A stretch of DNA of 32,633 nucleotides from Bacteroidetes bacterium QS_8_68_28 (lineage in GTDB: Bacteria > Bacteroidota > Rhodothermia > Rhodothermales > Salinibacteraceae), in NCBI GenBank assembly GCA_003022485.1, contig PXTS01000011.1:1-32633 (forward strand), given 5' to 3'. The position numbers and the translations under genes were made by a program. Positions 31,230 to 32,633 of the stretch are shown in pieces. Under the pieces are notes generated by a model. The model saw nothing but the letters and a program-made list of their open reading frames with translations, was not told the DNA's origin and searched no databases. Position 1 is the first letter of the stretch. Each line of letters opens with the position of its first letter.

Positions 31230-32054
31230 ATGCCCTCTCTCTCTGCCCACTCCGCGACCGATTCGCTGCGCACCGCGCACCGGCGGCTCTGGCTGGCGGC
31301 CGCCGTCGGCACAGGAGCCGCGGTCGGACTACTTCCGTTGGTGTACTTGCTGCCGGTGCCCGCCTGGCAGCGCGCCGCGCTCGGCGGGCTCGCGCTGCTA
31401 TACCTGGCCTGCAAAGGCTACCGCTTGCACCGCGCGCGGCAGACCGTGCGACGGTTGCGCCTGGAAAGCTGCTTCATCGGGCATTCTTTCAGCGGGCGCC
31501 AACTGCGGCGCTGCCTGCGGCGGCGCGGCCACCTGTGGACGCATAGCTACACCGTGCGCGCGCTGCGCCGCCTCATGGCCCGCCCGTTGCCCAACTTGCT
31601 GGTGACACCTGAAAAGCGCCAGCGCGTGCACGCTGAGTACCGCCGTGCGCTGGAAGGCCTGTGCCCGTCGCGCCTCTGCGCTGGGCTCCCGCTGGGACTG
31701 CTGCTCGCCGGGGGCGTCTTCACTGGCGCGGCGGCCACCGGGGGCGTCGGCGGCAGTTCGTGGCTGCTTCGTGCCGGGCTGGCCTGCGCGCTCGTGCTGG
31801 TCGGGGCCGAAGGCACACGCGCGCTCTGCTGCTATCGCGCCCAGGACGCCTTCACCCGCCTCACCGATGCGCTGGCTGGCTGGACCCTCGCCCGCAGCGT
31901 GCACAAGCTGCTACACGGGCGCACGCCGGACTCCTACCGCCACACGCCGCTCTACCGCGCACCGGCCTGGTTTGCCGGACCGCCGGCCCCGGCGCGCGGC
32001 CCAGCAGCGCCCGGCGAAGCTTCCGCCTCCTCCTCTGAGCGTCGCGCAGCGTGA
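31230..32054 (+). CDS. Unrecognised membrane protein, four predicted helices
   Basis: I do not recognise this 274-residue protein. It starts MPSLSAHSATDSLRTAHRRL. Two hydrophobic hairpins are visible: residues about 20-62 (AAAVGTGAAVGLLPLVYLLP, then LGGLALLYLACKG) and about 150-192 (LCAGLPLGLLLAGGVFTGAA, then LLRAGLACALVLVGAEG). Between them is a strongly basic, Cys-containing cytoplasmic-type segment (RRLRLESCFIGHSFSGRQLR, then CLRRRGHLWTHSY). The C-terminus is Pro/Ala/Ser-rich. Codon use and the long open frame support coding. It has a good promoter upstream and is convergent with the secretin gene. The basic loops might bind nucleic acid or acidic lipids; no function is suggested by the sequence. 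Confidence 0.7.
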   Translation: MPSLSAHSATDSLRTAHRRLWLAAAVGTGAAVGLLPLVYLLPVPAWQRAALGGLALLYLACKGYRLHRARQTVRRLRLESCFIGHSFSGRQLRRCLRRRGHLWTHSYTVRALRRLMARPLPNLLVTPEKRQRVHAEYRRALEGLCPSRLCAGLPLGLLLAGGVFTGAAATGGVGGSSWLLRAGLACALVLVGAEGTRALCCYRAQDAFTRLTDALAGWTLARSVHKLLHGRTPDSYRHTPLYRAPAWFAGPPAPARGPAAPGEASASSSERRAA

Positions 32055-32172
32055 AGCGCCAGTGGGCCGCCGAGGTCGCCGCCCGCACAAAAATACCGAC
32101 GAGGACCGCCACGCAAACGGTGTTTTGATACGCCGGCGCCACGCTCCGCGAGCACGGCCCGCCCCCGGCGCC

Positions 32173-32633
32173 TCATTCGTCGCGCTCCACATCCACGTCC
32201 TCCTCGGGACGTATGAGCTCGGAGTCTTGGTACACGTCCTCCCCCACACGCTCCAAACGGCGTTTGGCGGCCCGGCGCTGCTGCTCGATGAGCGCCTCAT
32301 CGAAGCCTTCCTCCGCGCGCGCCCGTAGCGGCTCGACCACGTCGGCCTGGAGCACGATTAGAAGCTCGCGCTGCACCACATTGCGCTCCGTCGAGCCGAA
32401 GACGTAGCGCAACCCGAAGAACCACGGCGGCAGGTCCTTCAAAAGCGGAATCCCGCTGCGGTTGACCGTCTCCTCTGAGGATTCGAGTCCGCCGATCACC
32501 GTCTGCTCTCCGTCGAGCAAGACGACCTGCGTGGTCGCCTGGTTTTTGTCGATGATCGGGCCGGCGGCCGAAGGCGTGGAGCTGGAGTTCTCGACCTGCA
32601 CATCCAGATGTACGAACTCCAAGAGCGGCGCGC
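32173..32633 (-). CDS. Secretin (GspD/PilQ family), C-terminal part
   Basis: The frame continues off the right edge; the last about 152 residues are visible. Features are those of the secretin C-terminal domain, which forms the outer-membrane pore of type II secretion or type IV pilus systems. VVLLDGEQTVIGGLESSEET is the beta-hairpin gate region, SGIPLLKDLPPWFFGLRYVF is the conserved G-I-P-x-L-x-x-I/L-P-x-x-G-x-L-F segment, and QRELLIVLQADVV is the final strand. A charged tail (RARAEEGFDEALIEQQRRAA... ending DVDVERDE) follows, possibly for a pilotin or periplasmic partner. The system type cannot be decided because neighbouring genes lie outside the window. It is convergent with the membrane-protein gene across 118 bases. 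Confidence 0.9.
   Translation of the reverse strand, partial: APLLEFVHLDVQVENSSSTPSAAGPIIDKNQATTQVVLLDGEQTVIGGLESSEETVNRSGIPLLKDLPPWFFGLRYVFGSTERNVVQRELLIVLQADVVEPLRARAEEGFDEALIEQQRRAAKRRLERVGEDVYQDSELIRPEEDVDVERDE

Noticed and set aside
1-32633. tRNA, rRNA, riboswitch or replication origin
   Set aside because: No cloverleaf, conserved rRNA segment, recognised aptamer core or DnaA-box cluster was seen by eye; a covariance-model search would be decisive.

Overview
This is a GC-rich chromosomal segment that looks like it comes from a Rhodothermota/Bacteroidota bacterium (Salinibacter/Rhodothermus relatives). Three things point that way. A PorV-type outer-membrane protein lies next to a secreted protein with a type IX secretion (T9SS) C-terminal module. 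Shine-Dalgarno sequences are missing before nearly every start. Many proteins are acidic and Asp/Glu-rich. The assignment is an inference; no rRNA or tRNA is present to confirm it.

Region 1 (1-3754): the 5' end of an unidentified acidic gene leaves the left edge. After a 635-base repeat-bearing spacer come accA (fatty-acid synthesis), a hotdog acyl-CoA thioesterase whose start is disturbed by a heptamer repeat, and nadC (NAD synthesis). The gap before nadC carries what looks like a decayed T9SS sorting domain. Region 2 (3834-7364, minus strand): an envelope/stress run of MltF-like lytic transglycosylase, a YflT-like/glycine-zipper/double CsbD-like stress protein, and a frameshifted RlpA-like protein. 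Region 3 (7651-16980): housekeeping and accessory enzymes on both strands: AcuC-type deacetylase, HAD phosphatase-nucleoside deaminase fusion, secreted FG-GAP propeller protein, TrmH, an SDR, a sugar-phosphate nucleotidyltransferase, a haloalkane dehalogenase-like hydrolase and RarA. Region 4 (17018-21382, minus): PorV-like protein, T9SS cargo with BNR repeats, and an M50 intramembrane protease.

Region 5 (21448-28921, minus): a surface-glycan-like group (YfhO membrane protein, sulfotransferase, GT4 glycosyltransferase, tightly spaced or overlapping) downstream of gatC, plsC and a TIM-barrel isomerase, with a decayed DUF4160/DUF2442 gene at its end. Region 6 (28922-32633): a second sulfotransferase, a degenerate M28-like lipoprotein, an unrecognised membrane protein with a good sigma-70-like promoter, and the 3' end of a secretin gene.

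No CRISPR array, prophage, restriction or defence island, or biosynthetic gene cluster was found. The most unusual signal lies at the gene boundaries. Several hold short degenerate tandem arrays of period 7 or 8, each with its own sequence, and others hold perfect two- or three-copy duplications of 15-20 bp. Some run into start codons, stop codons or signal-peptide codons. Other points of interest are two unusual domain fusions and three gene fossils.
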